Part shown: piece by piece, positions 21,832 to 34,936 of the stretch | Layout: each line of letters begins with the position of its first letter | Position numbering within the stretch: the first letter of the stretch is position 1 | NCBI GenBank assembly: GCA_026008535.1 | Contig: BRKX01000004.1 | Location: forward strand, 14,347,501 to 14,411,500 | Direction of reading: 5' to 3' | DNA: 64,000 nt | Source of the DNA: Perilla frutescens | Taxonomy: Eukaryota; Streptophyta; Magnoliopsida; Lamiales; Lamiaceae | Notes under the pieces: generated by a model | Database searches by the model: none | What the model was told of the DNA's origin: nothing | What the model saw: only the letters and a program-made list of their open reading frames with translations | Program-made: the position numbers and the translations under genes

Positions 21832-23281
21832 TGAGATTTTTCTTTTATCACAATTTAATCAACACAAGCTTTAATTTACCAAATCTCAATTATACAAGTA
21901 AACATACGGCGCATAGGAGACCGGATCGAACACGGAGAATTAATTGCATAAATGAGTCTACAAGTACCATCACATCGAACATTTTTACTAGTCAAACCAT
22001 TCGGAATTCGGTTGGGGAATTAACTAGAAAAACAAGATTTGCAACAATAAACAAAGATAGCAACACAAGAGGAATAAAACGAGATTAAAAACCAAATAAA
22101 AATCACTTAAGAGAAATTGGCTCTAGGGCATCGATCATTGGCAAGGATATATTCATCAAATACGGATTTCATGCACAATTTTCCAATCAAATGACAATTG
22201 ATAACAAATATAGCCTAAGCCCTCCCTCAAGCAACCAATGCATTTGAAATTAAACACAACCCTCTATCTCTAGGGCTCAGTTGTAATTTAATCTAAATTA
22301 AACTCAATCAACCAATTAAGCACCAATTTAACATTAATTTCTCAATCTCATGCCAAATTGGGATCATAAATCAATTACCCATGCATAATTAGTTTTCTCA
22401 AACCTAATCACACATAAATTTCTATCCTAGGATGGCCAATCCAAGCATAGATTCAATCATAACATTGATTTATGATGGAAAATTGGAAAATCAAACATAT
22501 ACCCATATTCAATTCATATATCCAAAACCAAATCTCAAAACCCTAGATGCCTAAGAATTTAGCTATCCATAAGCATAATAGAAGAATAAATCACATAAAA
22601 GAGAAACATAGGTAAAGAGGAGAAAAAACCCAAAAACTTGTACTAAAATTCTTCAAAGTGACACTTGCTCTTCAAGATCCTAAAATTCCAAAGCAAAACA
22701 TTCTTTCTCTCTCTAAAAGTGGAAAAATATGATGATGAATACCTCATTTTCGAACTAAGGTATCTATATATACAAGGTGTAGGAAAATAGGGTGAAAAAT
22801 AAAGCAAAAACCAAAAATCTGAGAAATGTGACACAGGGGCGCGACCGACCCGACTCGCGTCGCGTCAGGGAGGCGCGACCCGGGCGGGATCACAGCTGGC
22901 ATGGGTCCCATTGCAGGCCATGAAAATTCCGCCATGGAGACGGAGCAGCGGTCGTGGATCCTGGCTCTAGGTCGCGCCATATTGCAGTGCCGCTCGGTGC
23001 TACTACTTCGACCTGACCTTCATGTTTTCTCCTCTATCCGATTTGGCTTCCCGGTCACTTCCGTCTTCTCCCGATTCGCACTTCGACACTCCATTTGATC
23101 CTTTCTGGATTCTTGGGCCTTGGTTTGCTTATTTTACCCTATTTTCCAAATTAACGGTGTTAGCAATACTTATTCTAAATATCATCTAATTATGACCCTA
23201 TACTATAACTATATATACTAAAACGTGATAAAAAAACATACAAATTAATGCTCGGATTAGGACTAAAATACGAGCATGTCA
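21832..23281 (-). repeat. LTR L2, shared by units A and B
   Basis: 1450 bases. On the minus strand it begins TGACATGCTCGTATTTTAG at 23281 and ends AAAAATCTCA at 21832. It is a direct repeat of 33490-34936. A GC-rich segment (about 22840-23020) rich in GCGCGAC lies just upstream of a TATA box (22762-22775). Confidence 0.92.
22762..22775 (-). promoter_or_regulatory. TATA box of LTR L2
   Basis: On the minus strand TTGTATATATAGATA. It lies directly downstream of the GC-rich GCGCGAC segment and is kept in L1 (34398-34412). Confidence 0.65.
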
Positions 23282-23317
23282 ACTTCCCCAAACTTGAATG
23301 ATTGTTTGTCCTCAAAC
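23282..23317 (-). promoter_or_regulatory. Polypurine tract 2 and upstream hairpin of unit B
   Basis: AAGTTTGGGGAAGT (minus strand) abuts L2 at 23282-23295. Just upstream, GTTTGAGGACAAAC (23317-23304) can form a five-pair stem with a tetraloop. The same hairpin and tract lie before the 3' LTR of element D (53391-53425). Confidence 0.7.
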
Positions 23318-24780
23318 AAGAATTTGGATACAACAAGAGGAGATCAAGACAAAAAGAAAAATCATAGCCACTAATGCCTCAGTTTTTCAAACAAAAATCT
23401 ACATGCAAAGAACGAGATCAAAGCTTCATATCAATAGAGCAAAAGCATGAGAAAAATGACCACTCTCTTTGAAAGGTAATTCATATCATAATGATCTTCA
23501 CACATGGAGATAAGGGGTACATTTTCACTTAACATCAAGTAATAGAAGCATACCACCATAAGCTTGCAAAATAACTCAACATGATTCACCATTGTGCTCT
23601 AAACAAGAATCACATAGGTCTTTAGGGTTGTAGCGTTCGGCTCTTTGGACGGGTAGGGAAATTTTAGGCAAGAGTGACTTTAAGTCCTTTCCCACATCCT
23701 ACTAGCATTCCAAACCTAGTAAAACTAACAGTTTTCTTCTACCTATGTCACACAAAATGAACAAGCTTAAGCAAAAGACAGATGATCCTTAGCCTCTTCT
23801 TTTTCTTCTAATTCATTCCCCCTAAGACATTTGTTCACACATTCTTTAACAAGGAACCAGAATCGGCATCAAATTCATTTTTTTCTTCAATTTAATTCTA
23901 CATCACGACTCTAATGCTTCCCATTTTTTCATTTCAAGGGAAGACTTTGAGCTTCACAATTCAAGGCTTAAACATGGTCCACATTTTTTTTTCTATCCGA
24001 CTTTTGCTACCCACAGTTTTTGATATAACAATTCCTTCATTCCTTAAATTCCCTCTACCCCGAGCTATTCAACAAAAATCAATCACCAAAGGCTCAATGG
24101 AGCTAACAAGGATAAATTTCAAAGGAAGGAATAAATGAGGCTCAAAATTTTCAACAAAAACCACCTTAGGTCATCTTCAAGTTCTAAGCACATATAGAAT
24201 AAATGAAAGTTATGAAACAAGTTCTAGAGATGCAAATATCATTGACGAATCACACATAAAAGAACAAAATAGGCCCAAATCTCACAAGTGGCTAGGAATC
24301 AAGCCAAATTTCCACAATTTTGACTCGAGTGATACTTCGGCTTATCACTCTATCTTATGCATGCATTTTCAAAATTTTCACGTAAACACAAAATAAATCA
24401 TCATAGGCTCGGCATGATTTTCCATGTCTATCATTCCCTGTTTCCGTCACCAAATTAAGCAAGACAAACACACGCTCAAGCAGAGAAAAATTACCACACA
24501 CGATTAAAGCCTAATCCAAGCATTTATTACAAACCTAAATATTGAAATAAAGATGATCATAAAGATCAAATATATCCATACAAACCAACATAAAATACTA
24601 AATCCAAATATCAAATCTTAATTAAATAACAGTCATCCAAATATCTAAATAAAATAAAATAAAAGTGTTCACTAAAAGCAGAAAATGGCGATTATCGGTC
24701 ACCACTTCACACCCCCTCCCCCAAACTTGTTCCATTCCAAGGAAAGGGCAAGTTTGAGTGGAAATATAGTGGGACTGAAA
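23318..24780 (-). other. Unit B 3' untranslated region
   Basis: No gene is seen. It starts 3' of ORF2 with a purine tract (24710-24729). It contains a block at about 23600-23750 conserved with element D (52965-53115), including CCTACCC-GTCCAAA, AACG-TACAACCC and GACCTATG. Together with the hairpin region it is collinear with 51964-53410. Confidence 0.65.
24710..24729 (-). promoter_or_regulatory. Internal polypurine tract 1 of unit B
   Basis: On the minus strand ACAAGTTTGGGGGAGGGGGT, about 50 bases after the ORF2 stop. It is nearly the same as the tract at the LTR, but 1.4 kb away from it. Element D has the equivalent at 52030-52051. Confidence 0.6.
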
Positions 24781-26439
24781 TCAAGGGGCGGACTCTCTAT
24801 CTTCAGAGGGAGGGCGGTGCGGGGTATAGTCAGATGGCGGCTGATACGACGGGTATGGATACAGAGGATAAGGGTAGGGAGGGTAGTGCTGATACTGGGG
24901 CATCTATGGCGGTCGCTGATGAGACGATCCTTGTCCAAGCCATTGGCCCATCATGTTGTCCATGCTAGACTGGAAAGTGTTGAAACTCCCCTGCAGTCCC
25001 TGGATCTCAGCACTGATACCCGTGAAGTGGGTCTCAATCTCCTCCTACAAGCCGGTAAATCTAGCATCAAAGCTCTCCTACATACCTGTAAGGTGTGTAT
25101 CTACCTCAGTATGTATATCACCAAACCGTGAATACATATCCACCCTCAGGTTCTCCATATTGGTCACCATGTCGGTCATCAATCCCTCCAATGTGCTGAA
25201 GCGATCCTCCTGGACATCCTCCATATTACATCGATTTCCCCTCAGCTTAGCCTGTCATATGAAGCCTCCAGCATCATCTGCCACAGGTGCCCTTCTCGAC
25301 GTGCTTTCAACTGTGGTGATCAAGGCAAGGTGGGCCAGAGTATTCATCAACCAATTCGCTTGCTCATCATAGGTAGTCACATTGGTTAAGACCGGATTGG
25401 GAAGAGGGAGTTGGCACTTGTTCATTAATAGGAAGTCAAATGGTACGGCGGTAGAGTTCACAAACTTCACATTACAGAGGTGCTCCATGTTGATAGACTG
25501 TGGGCTAGACACACTTTGGTAGTTAGACAAATCGATGTCCAACATCGCAACAATTGGGATGATCAAACCCCCAACGCAAATGGTGCATATGTGAGAGGCC
25601 GTTTGACGCTGACACTGGAGGAGGAAATGAGCGAAAAAGTTCACTGGAATCGCGTTGAACATGCACCACATCATATAAAGCTCTTGAGTCCGGAGGCCAC
25701 TGTTTTCATGTCTTGCAATCACAGTAGATGAGAGGAGCTTTTACATGTATCTGAACATCGGATTGGGCAGGTGAGAGGCCCTGGTCTTTCTTGAATCGTA
25801 CCGCGGAAAATTTAGGTTTGGCTCCACAATAAGATCATGGAAATCATTGAAATGAAAGGACGGGTAAGGATTGAAAGTTCCATTAGTCGGGGCCTGAAAC
25901 ATAGCGTTGAGACGCTCCACAGTGAGTTTCCATTCGCTATCTGCCAGTCGAAAGGTGCAAGAGATAGGTCCCCTAGACGGAGTGGACTTCACTTTGAGAG
26001 TTGACAAGAACTCACAAACAAGAAATGGGTATGTCTTCCAGTCGTTTCCTCCAAGGATATGGATCCACCCAATGCGTCTCAAAAGTCCCATGACACTCTC
26101 ATAGATGCCTAACTTCTTAGTGGCATTGACATCCATGAACTTAGTAGCGGCAACTGTGAAGCCCCGAACTAGCTTCAACCATTTCTTCTTATGGTCATAG
26201 TCCTCCAAGAAGATTTACACCAGGGCGGGATCGTGAAGCCCCATGTTGAGTGGGGGTAGGAGAGTACGAGTGTTGCTCGGCTCCTCCTCTTCCTTGTATT
26301 CCTCTTCTTCTTCATGCTCTTCGTCCTCTTGTTCTTCATCCTCCGAGACTTCAACCACGTTCTCTTCCTCGGATTCTTCTTCATCTCTAAGTCTTCTTCG
26401 GGCTCCTCCTGCTTGTCTTCTTCTCCTAGTTTGTGCCAT
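24781..26439 (-). pseudogene. Unit B ORF2
   Basis: Starts at ATG 26439 (MAQTRRRRQAGG) and ends at TGA 24781. The N-terminal 75 residues are Arg- then Glu-rich. From about 26210 comes the folded domain (GLLRRIGWIHI, YPFLVCEFLSTL, CTFRLADSEWKLTVERLNAMF) and then a second helical part (VIARHENSGLRTQELYMMWCM, GGLIIPIVAML). The C-terminal part has four 11-residue repeats (24994-25125) suggesting a coiled coil, then a Tyr/Pro-rich tail. In-frame stops: 26215, 25741, 25255 and two within the repeats. No frameshift. The domain order matches ORF2 of element D. The protein resembles 'putative plant transposon protein' families of unknown function. I see no membrane segment. Confidence 0.82.
24994..25125 (-). 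repeat. 33-bp tandem repeat encoding 11-residue units (unit B ORF2)
   Basis: Four units of 33 bases encode FGDI/FTGL-type 11-residue repeats with Asp/Glu-rich middles. An 11-residue period is typical of hendecad coiled coils. Two units contain TAG. Confidence 0.75.
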
Positions 26440-27795
26440 GTTTGCCGTAAAATAAGGAGCAATGGATCAAGTACCTTGCAAACATCAAGAAGGGGGTGTT
26501 AAAGTTTTCATAACAAAAACAAGGGATAAACGGGTTTATTTGCAAAGGCATTCCAACATATGATAGTACAATATTTAAGTCTCAAGCCTTAGTCAAGCAT
26601 ACCTCTCCAAAAAGACCAACATGAACAAAATCTCATGTAAATAAAGAATTTCTCATCCAACATCCATACGAGCAAAAGAATAAAGCAAGGTTTGGCTTAA
26701 ATAGAACAAAATTTCCACAAATGGGGCATGAAAAACAAAGCACACTCATGAATGATGCAAAACATAAATGAAGCATAGCAAAATCCCCAAGACAAAGTTC
26801 AACCTTACTTATGTTTGTCAAATAAATGAATTACAAGCCAAATGTATCACATCAAGAGAAATGAACAAGAAATTTTGCCTAAGTAAAGAGCACAACCTTA
26901 AAATTCCTACACATATTCCACAACATGCTCAACCTTTCAAATGAACCACATAATAACACTCAAGGAGCATGAAATTGCATAGATCTAAGCAAGAATGAAA
27001 AAAATTTCTCATATACATGAATTTCCCCAATTTTTAGCCTTGGAACCCTAGATTTGAGCAAAAATTAAAAATTTCAACAAGTAACTTCACAAATCTACAA
27101 ATTGGAAGCGTACCCAAGGTTCACAAGGTGAAAATCTCATAATGGAAATAAAAAAAATGAAAATCATCCATACAAAATCATTTCACCATGAACACCCCCA
27201 TTTGGAAGCTTAGAGAGCTACATTCTTGCAACTATGGAGAAGAAGAAGACAAAGGGGGTGAAAGATTCATACCTTAAGGAGATTGTGCCTTGCAAATGGA
27301 GTTGAGAAGCTATGGTGAGTACACAAGTGTGTGAGTGCCGAGAGGTTGGAGAGATTAAGTGAAAAGAGTGTGTGAAAAATGAAAGAGATGGAAGAAATAT
27401 ATAAAAAAAATGCCCAGCCCATCGGCACGACCCGGGCCACACTTGCCGGTAGAGTCGCGTCAGCTCACTACGATGCGAGCCGTCAGTGCCAATCGGGCCG
27501 CGTAGCAGACAGTAAAAATACCGCCGCAGACTCATGACGTCAGTCGCGGTGCTGGGTCTGGGTCGCGCCGCATTGCAGTGCCGCTCATTACTGCGGCTTT
27601 GACCCAGCCTTCGTCGACACTTCACATGCACATGTATAGCTCCTATGCTCCATACTTAGCCATATTCGGGCAAAACCCCCCTGTTACTTAACACTACAAG
27701 CTAAAAGAAAAAAAAGAAAACATAACAATACCAAAAGAGAATAAAATGAAACACACTAAAAATAACCAAAAAGAAACGAAAAGAACACAAAATAT
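26440..27795 (-). promoter_or_regulatory. Unit B pol-ORF2 spacer with candidate promoter and 5' intron
   Basis: No coding sequence is supported. In transcription order it has a GC-rich segment (27620-27410) with a block (CGGCACTGCAATGCGGCGCG type) also present in LTRs L1 and L2, then a TATA-like TTTATATATTT at about 27406-27396, a CT-rich leader, and AAG followed by GTATGA (GT at 27272-27271), a good splice donor. ORF2 starts about 830 bases further on. This is the layout of a promoter with a leader intron. Transcription and splicing are inferred. Confidence 0.45.
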
Positions 27796-27812
27796 GAGGT
27801 TGCCTCCCAACA
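27796..27812 (-). other. Conserved post-pol motif in unit B
   Basis: On the minus strand GTTGGGAGGCAACCTC. It is the counterpart of the hairpins at 12120 and 47302, but the right arm of the stem is changed, so the hairpin is weakened here. Confidence 0.55.
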
Positions 27813-27831
27813 AGCGCTAAGTTTAACGTCG

Positions 27832-30800
27832 CTAGCTCGACGGAATTCCATCATTTTTAGCGTCATCAAGGTAGCAAACGAACACCCCCATTTTCTTCTC
27901 CGGTTTGTAAAACTTTTTGACTCTGTGCCCATTCACCACAAACAAGCTTCCATCCTTACCATTTAGCTCAATCGCCCCGCCATCAAAAATCCGTGCAATT
28001 GTGAACGGGCCACTCCATTTGGTCTTGAGCTTTCCCGGAAAGAGCTTGAGCCTAAAATTGAACAAAAGGACTTCATCTCCCGGAGCAAAGTCTTTTTGTC
28101 TCAAAAGTTTGTCATGGTAAACTTTGGCTCTCATCTTGTAAATAGCCGAATTCTCAAAAGCCTCCATCCGAAATTCTTCTAGCTTATTCAACTTGAAGAT
28201 GCGCTCTCCTACGGATGACACGGGGTCGAGGTTCAACTTCTTCATGGCCCAAAAAGCTTTATGAGAAAGCTCAATGGGCAAATGACAAGACTTCCCAAAC
28301 ACGAGTTGGTAGGGAGACATTCCTAGCGGAGTCTTATAAGCCGTACGGTAGGCCTATAGTGCTTCATCCAATAATGAAGCCCAATCCTTCCCATTTGTTC
28401 GGACTATCTTTTGAAGAATTTTCTTCACTTCACAATTTGCCAACTCGGCTTGACCGTTCGCTTGAGGGTGATAAGGTGTTGTCACCTTATGCTTGACTCC
28501 ATGCCTAGCAAGCAATGCTCCCATCCATTTGTTGCAAAAATATGAGCCACCATCACTCACAATGGCTCTAGGGGCTCCAAACCTTGTCAAGATGTTCTTT
28601 TTGAGAAATTTGAGGACAACTTTTGCATCACTTGTCTTTGTTGGAATAGCTTCAATCCACCTCGACATATAATCCACGGCCAACAAAATGTACAAATTTC
28701 CTTCCGAAGCAATAAATGGTCCCATGAAATCTATACCCTAAACATCAAAAAGCTCAACATCAATGGTATTCTTCATAGGCATTTCATCCTTCTTGGAGAT
28801 AGATCCTATACGTTGACATTTATCACAACTTTTGACGAACTCTCTTGCATCCTTGAAGATACTTAGCCAATAAAATACACTTTGATAGATCTTCCTAGCG
28901 GTTCGATTTGGTCCAAAATGTCCTCCACTTAACCCCGCATGGCATGCTTCCAAAATTTGCCCCCATTCCTCTTCGGGCACACACCTTCTAAATATGAGAT
29001 CCACACACCTTCTAAATAAAAAGGGGTCATCCCATACAAAGAATTTCAAACCATGGAAGAACTTATTCTTTTGGTATCCTTCTAACTCCTTAGGCACAAT
29101 TTCCACCACCAAGTAATTAACTACATCTGCAAACCATGGCACCTTCATTGTTCCCACAACTAGGATCCTCTCATCCGGGAAGCAATCATCAATCTTCATT
29201 TTGTTCTCTTGATCCTCCTTAGTATGCTCCAAACGAGAGAGGTGGTCGGCCACCTCATTCTCACACCCTCTTCAGTCTTTAATTTCTACATCGAAATCTT
29301 GTAGGAGAAGGATCCACCTTATGAGTCGGGGCTTGGCATTCTTCTTAGCAAAGAGGTGTCTCAATGCGGCATGATCCGTGTGGACAATCATGCTGGCCCC
29401 AATGAGGTAGGGCCAAAACTTGTCAAAAGCATACACGACCGCCAACAATTCCCTCTCCGAGTTGTGTAGTTGATCTGTGCCTGGTCCAATGTTTTGCTTC
29501 TATAGTAGATCACCCGGAACAATTTTTCTCTCATTTGCCCCAATGCGGCTCCCACGGCCACCTCGCATGCATCACACATGAGCTCAAAGGGCTCATTCCA
29601 ATCTGGAGCAATGAGCACCGGGGCCGTCATTAAGACCTTCTTAAGTGTCTCGAATGCCTGCACACAATCATCATCAAAAATAAATTCATTAAATTTTTCA
29701 AGCAATTTACACAAAGGCTTAGAAATTTTTGAAAAATCCTTAATGAAACACCGATAGAATCCGGCATGGCCAAGGAAACTTCGGATACCATTTTCATTTG
29801 TGGGGGGTGGAAGCTTCTCAATGGTGACTATTTTGGCCCGATCCACCTCCAAGCCCGTAGCGGACATCTTGTGACCAAGGACTATTCCGTCTCTCACCAT
29901 AAAATGGCATTTTCCTAATTTAGGACTAGGTTAGTCTCTTCACAACGCTGCAAAACTCGGGCTAGATTTTCCAAGCAATGATCAAAGGAATTTCCAAAAA
30001 CCGAAAAATCATCTATAAAAACCTCCATTATCTTTTCAATCAAATCATGGAAAATTGTCATCATACATCTTTGAAATGTAGTTGGAGCATTACACAAACC
30101 AAAAGACATTCTTCTAAAAGCAAAAATTCCATAAGGACATGTAAAAGTGGAATTATGTTGGTCCTTGAGTGCAATCAAGATTTGGTTATATCAGGAATAA
30201 CCATCAAAAAAATAATAGAACTCATACTCGGCCAACCTATCAAGCATTTGGTCAATAAAAGGTAATGGGAAATGGTCTTTTCTAGTGGCGGCATTCAACG
30301 CACGATAATCAATACACACATGCCAACCATTCACAATCCTAGTAGCAATCAACTCATTGCTTTCATCCTTCAATACTGTGATGCCTCCCTTCTTGGCTAC
30401 AACTTGGGTGAGATTCACCCACTCGCTATCGGAAATAGCATATACAATACCCGCATCAAGTCATTTAAGAACTTCTTTCCTAACTACCTCTTGCATTATA
30501 GGATTCAACCCATATTATGGTTGGACACGAGGTTTGTAATCATCTTTTAGCAAGATCCTATGCATGCAAACGGTGGGGCTAATCCCCTTCAAATCCTCAA
30601 TAGACCAACCTAAAGTGGATTTATATTTTCTCAAGACTCTTAACAACTTGTCAAGCTCACATGTGGATAAATAATCTGACACAATCATGGGATATGTCTC
30701 ATTTTCACCCAAATAAGCATACCTCAAGTGTCCCGAAAGGGGATTCAACTCCTCTTTCTTGTCTTCCTTCTCACTTTCTTCCTTCTTCAATGGTTCCTCT

Positions 30801-33252
30801 TTTTCATCCCTCAATGGCAAGAAGTGGTTTCATCTTCTTGGGATTTTCTGTGGAGAATTAAGAGCACAAACACAATCCAAGATATCGGTGTTATCATCAA
30901 AAACATTAAATGAAGAAGAAGAGTAAAGAGATGCAAACAAGCTAGTCTCCAAGGCATCTTGAGATGTATAGTGCTCCATCATTCTTTCTTCAACACATTC
31001 TTCTACAATCTTCATCACTTTACAATCCTCTACTTTCATAGACTCCTCATCATCATCATGAAATTTCATTGTATTGTAGATCGAGAAAGTGCTACTTTCA
31101 TCATTCAATCGGAGGATGAGCTCGTCTTTGGACACATCAATAAGTGCCTTTTCCCTTGCTAAAAATGGCCTACTCAAGATGAGTGGCACGTTCTTGTCCT
31201 CTTCCATATCTAGGAAAACAAAATCTACGGGAAAAATAAAATCATTCACCTTCACAAAAACATCCTCTACAAATCCCTTTGGATAAGTCAAGGACCTATC
31301 CACCATTTGCAAGCAAATTGTTGTCGGCTTGATTTCTCCAACATTGAGCTTCAAGAAAAATGAAAATGGCATATGGTTTGTGCTTGCTCCCAAGTCATAA
31401 AGAGCCTTCTTCTCATGGTGTTCTCTAATAGTTACGGTAATATTGAAACTCTCGGGATTCTTCATCTTGGCGGGTAAATTCTTTTAAATTAAGGCACTAC
31501 AATTCTCCGTTAGACTCACGGTCTCAAAATTTTCCAATTTCCTCTTCCTTGTCACCACATCTTTGAGAAATTTGGCGTACCTCGGCATTTGTTGCAAGGC
31601 CTCCACAAGAGGGAGGTTAATTTGGATCCTCCGGAATATATCAAGAAATTTGGAGAATTACTCTTCATCCTTGGATTTCTAGAGCCTTTGCGGATAAGGC
31701 ACCTTCACTTGATGTTCATCCATCTTCTTTGGTTGAGGTGTTGCTTTGTCTTTGATCGGCTCATCTTTCTTGGTCTTGACTTCCTCCTCCACTACTTCTT
31801 CATCTTTCCCTTCTTCAATGGTTGCTTTATCACCTTACTTTGGCATTTCGGGCCCTTTATATGCGGTCCCACTCTGTAAGGTAATGGTATTGCAATCCTT
31901 TAGGTTTACCATTGTATTGCAGGGGAAATGTCCCGGTTGATGTTGACCTCCCACGGCGGTGCCTAGTTGCCCCATTTGTTTCTCATGCATCTTCAATTGT
32001 GTGTTGACCACCGCTTGGTTGCTCTCAAGCTTCTCAATTATTGTTTGAGATTCACCCATATACTTGTCGGTTTTGTTCATAAAATCCATGAGAAGTTCTT
32101 CTATTTTTTTCTTCTTTTCCTCATTGATTACCCCATTTGTAACCGTGAAGCCCGGTGGTGGTTGAAGGGTATTGTTTAGATTCCCATGGGATAAATTTGG
32201 ATGTGGTGGTCGGTGTTGATATTGGTTGCCTGGTCTACCTTGTTGACGTTGGAAATGCGGCTTGAACCCTTGATTGTATGGCCTTTGGTTGTTCCCATAA
32301 CCACTTTGGTTGACATAATTAACTTCCTCAAGATGAGGTAGAGTGGAAGCTTCTGTCCTTTGCATCGCTGTAGCTTCAATCTTGGAATTCAAAGTCGATA
32401 TTTAGGCAGCTAGAAGGGCTATCGAATCTGTGCTTGCATTAGTGTCCACACTCTTCAACATTTGAATTCTTTCTCTTTCACTCGGCAATTGGTAGGTGTT
32501 GGAAACCAATTCATCAATGATAGACAATGTTTCTTCTGGTCCCCTTCCTAGTAATGATGTGCCGGCGGTGGTATCTAAGATTCATCTTACCTCGGGTGTT
32601 GATCCAGTGTAGAAAAGGCACACTTGATGGTCCGTACCAAAGCCATGGCCCGAGCACTTCCTCAACATCTCACGGGATCGCTCCCAAGCTTCATACATAG
32701 ACTAATCTTCCCTTTGCCTAAATTTGGTGATCTCTCCTTTGAGCTCGAGGGTCTTCCCCGGCGGAAAGAACTTTTGTAGAAACTTGGAGACCATTGTGTT
32801 CCAAGACTCAAACGTCGATGGGGGTTGGTTCGACCACTATGCCATAGCTTTGTCACAGAGGGAAAAGTAAAATAGTCTAAGTCTCACGGCATCCTCAGGT
32901 ACTCCATTCATTTTCACCGTCCGGCTTATCTCAAGGAATTGGTTGACGTGCTCATGAGGATCTTCAATTGCGGAGCCCCGAAATTGATTTTGGGAAACCA
33001 TTGCTATCAATCTCGGCTTGAGCTCAAAGTTATTAGCATGAATAGCCGGTCCATTCCTTGCTCCTTCATTGGCAACGGGTTGAAACAAATTCCGAATTGG
33101 AGCTTCTTCTTGGGCTCTTGCTTCCTCTTGGGCCCTCAATTGCGCCATCAACTCCTCTATTTGTGCTTGCATCTCAAGGAGTAAGGGTCTTGAATTGGGG
33201 GATTAGGAGGTTGAATTGGGGGATTGGGAATTTAGTGGTTGTTATCCTCCAT
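27832..33252 (-). pseudogene. Unit B gag-pol
   Basis: Starts at ATG 33252. Gag includes LRLFYFSLCDKAMA (about 32860) and a Gln/Asn-rich zone. The protease has YDLGASTNHMPFS (about 31390). Reverse transcriptase has GWHVCIDYRALN (about 30310), FGLCNAPTTFQRCM (about 30090) and FIDDFSVFG (about 30010). RNase H begins at about 29600 (MCDACEVAVGAALGQ). Integrase has GGHFGPNRTARKIY (about 28920) and core motifs IVSDGGSYF and GQAEL, and its C-terminal domain ends at 27832. Breaks: an early stop and a frameshift in the first 30 codons, several stops in Gag, a stop near 30515, a one-base loss near 29905, a frameshift near 29450, a TGA near 29275 and stops near 28738 and 28350. It is collinear with A (gag to reverse transcriptase) and D (integrase). 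Confidence 0.92.
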
Positions 33253-33489
33253 CCTCCTTCATCGCCTAGCCGCGTTGAGATGATGACTTGTAGCTTCTAT
33301 TTCGGGGTCGACTTCAAACAAAGGCTCTCCACACGACCTTGTTCGCATACACCACCTAACAAAAGCACAAGGTAAGTTTGGAACTTAAAAGTAAACAACA
33401 CGTTTAATCTAGCAAAAAAATTCTTGAAATGATATTGCATATACTCAAATAAACAAATTAGTTCCCCGGCAACGGCGCCAAAAACTTGA
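33253..33489 (-). promoter_or_regulatory. Unit B leader with primer-binding site
   Basis: TTTTGGCGCCGTTGCCGGGG (minus strand, 33484-33465) follows the LTR end after five bases and is the characteristic Athila-type primer site. The remainder is untranslated leader. Confidence 0.8.
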
Positions 33490-34936
33490 TGAGATTTTTC
33501 TTTTATCACAATTTAATCAACATAAACTTTAATTTACCGAATCTCAATTATACAAGTGAACATACGGAGCATAGGAGATCGGGTTGAACATGGGGAATTA
33601 ATTGCATAAACGAGTCTACAAGTAACATCACATCGCACATTTTTACTAGTCAAACCATTCGGAATTCGGTTGGGGAATTAACTAGAAAAACAAGATTTGC
33701 AACAATAAATAAAGATAACAACACAAGAGGAATAAAACAAGATTAAAAACCAAATAAAAATCACTTAAGAGAAATTGGCTCCAGGGTATCGATCATTGGC
33801 AATGATATAATCATCAAATACGGATTTCATGCACAATTTTCCAATCAAACGACAATTGATAACAAATATAGCATAAGCCCTCTCTCAAGCAACCAAGGCA
33901 TTTTAAATTATACACAACCCCCTATCTTTGGACTCAATTGCAATTTAATCTAAATTAAACACCAATTTAACACTAATTTCTCAATCTCATGCTAAATTGG
34001 GATCATAAATCAATTACCCATGCATAATTAGTTTTCTCAAATCTAATCACACATAAATTTCTATCCTAGGATAGCCAATCCAAGTATAGATTCAATCATA
34101 AGATTGATTTAAGATGGAAAATTAGAAAATCAAACATATACCCATATTCAATTCATATATCCAAAATCAAATCTCAAAACCCTAGATGCCTAAGAATTTA
34201 GCTACCCATATGCATAATAGCAGAATAAATCACATAAAAGAGAAACATAGGTAAAGAGGAGAAAAAACCCAAAACTTGTATTAAAATTCTTCAAAGTGAC
34301 ACTTGCTCTTTAAGATCCCAAAATTCCAAAGCAAAACATTTTTTCTCTCTCTAAAAGTGGAAAAATATGATGATGAATACCTCATTTTCGAACTAAGGTA
34401 TCTATATATACAAGGTGTAGGAAAATAGGGTGAAAAATAAAGTAAAAACTAAAAATCTGAGAAATGTTACACAGGGGCACGACACGGGGTCGGTCGCGCC
34501 CCTGCGGCTAGCGTCGTGTCAGGGAGGCGTGACTCGGGTAGGATCAGGGCTGGTCCGGGTCTTATTATTGGCCATGGAAATTCCACCGCAGACACGGAGC
34601 GGCGGTCGCGGGTCCTAGCTCTGGGTCGCGCCGCATTGCAGTATCGCTCGGTGCTACGGCTTCGACCCGACCTTCGTGTTTTCTCCTCTATCTGATTCGG
34701 TTTCCCGATCACTTCTGTCTTCTCCCGATTCGCACTTCGACACTCCATTTGATCCTTTCTTGATTCTCGAGCCTTGGTGTACTTATTTTACCCTATTTTT
34801 CAAATTAACAGTGTTTGCAACACTTATTCTAAGTATCATCTAATTATTACCCTATACTATAACTAAACATACTAAAACATGATAAAAAAAACATACGGAT
34901 TAATGCTCGGATTAGGTCTAAAATACGAGCATGTCA
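33490..34936 (-). repeat. LTR L1, 5' LTR of unit B
   Basis: 1447 bases, direct repeat of L2, bounded by TGACATGCTCG (34936) and AAAAATCTCA (33490) on the minus strand. TATA box at 34398-34412 and a GC-rich segment at about 34480-34660. Confidence 0.92.

Larger units (their letters stand above)
21832..34936 (-). mobile_element. Athila-group unit B, complete structure
   Basis: 13.1 kb from L1 (5') to L2 (3'). In transcription order: LTR, primer-binding site, gag, protease, reverse transcriptase, RNase H, integrase, post-pol motif, promoter-like spacer, ORF2, polypurine tract 1, untranslated region, hairpin, polypurine tract 2, LTR. All genes carry stops or frameshifts. The two LTRs differ visibly at many sites, so the unit is old. 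Confidence 0.85.

Noticed and set aside
25480..25731. Plus-strand open frame opposite unit B ORF2
   Set aside because: It is antisense to a gene with recognisable domain order, with no motif of its own.
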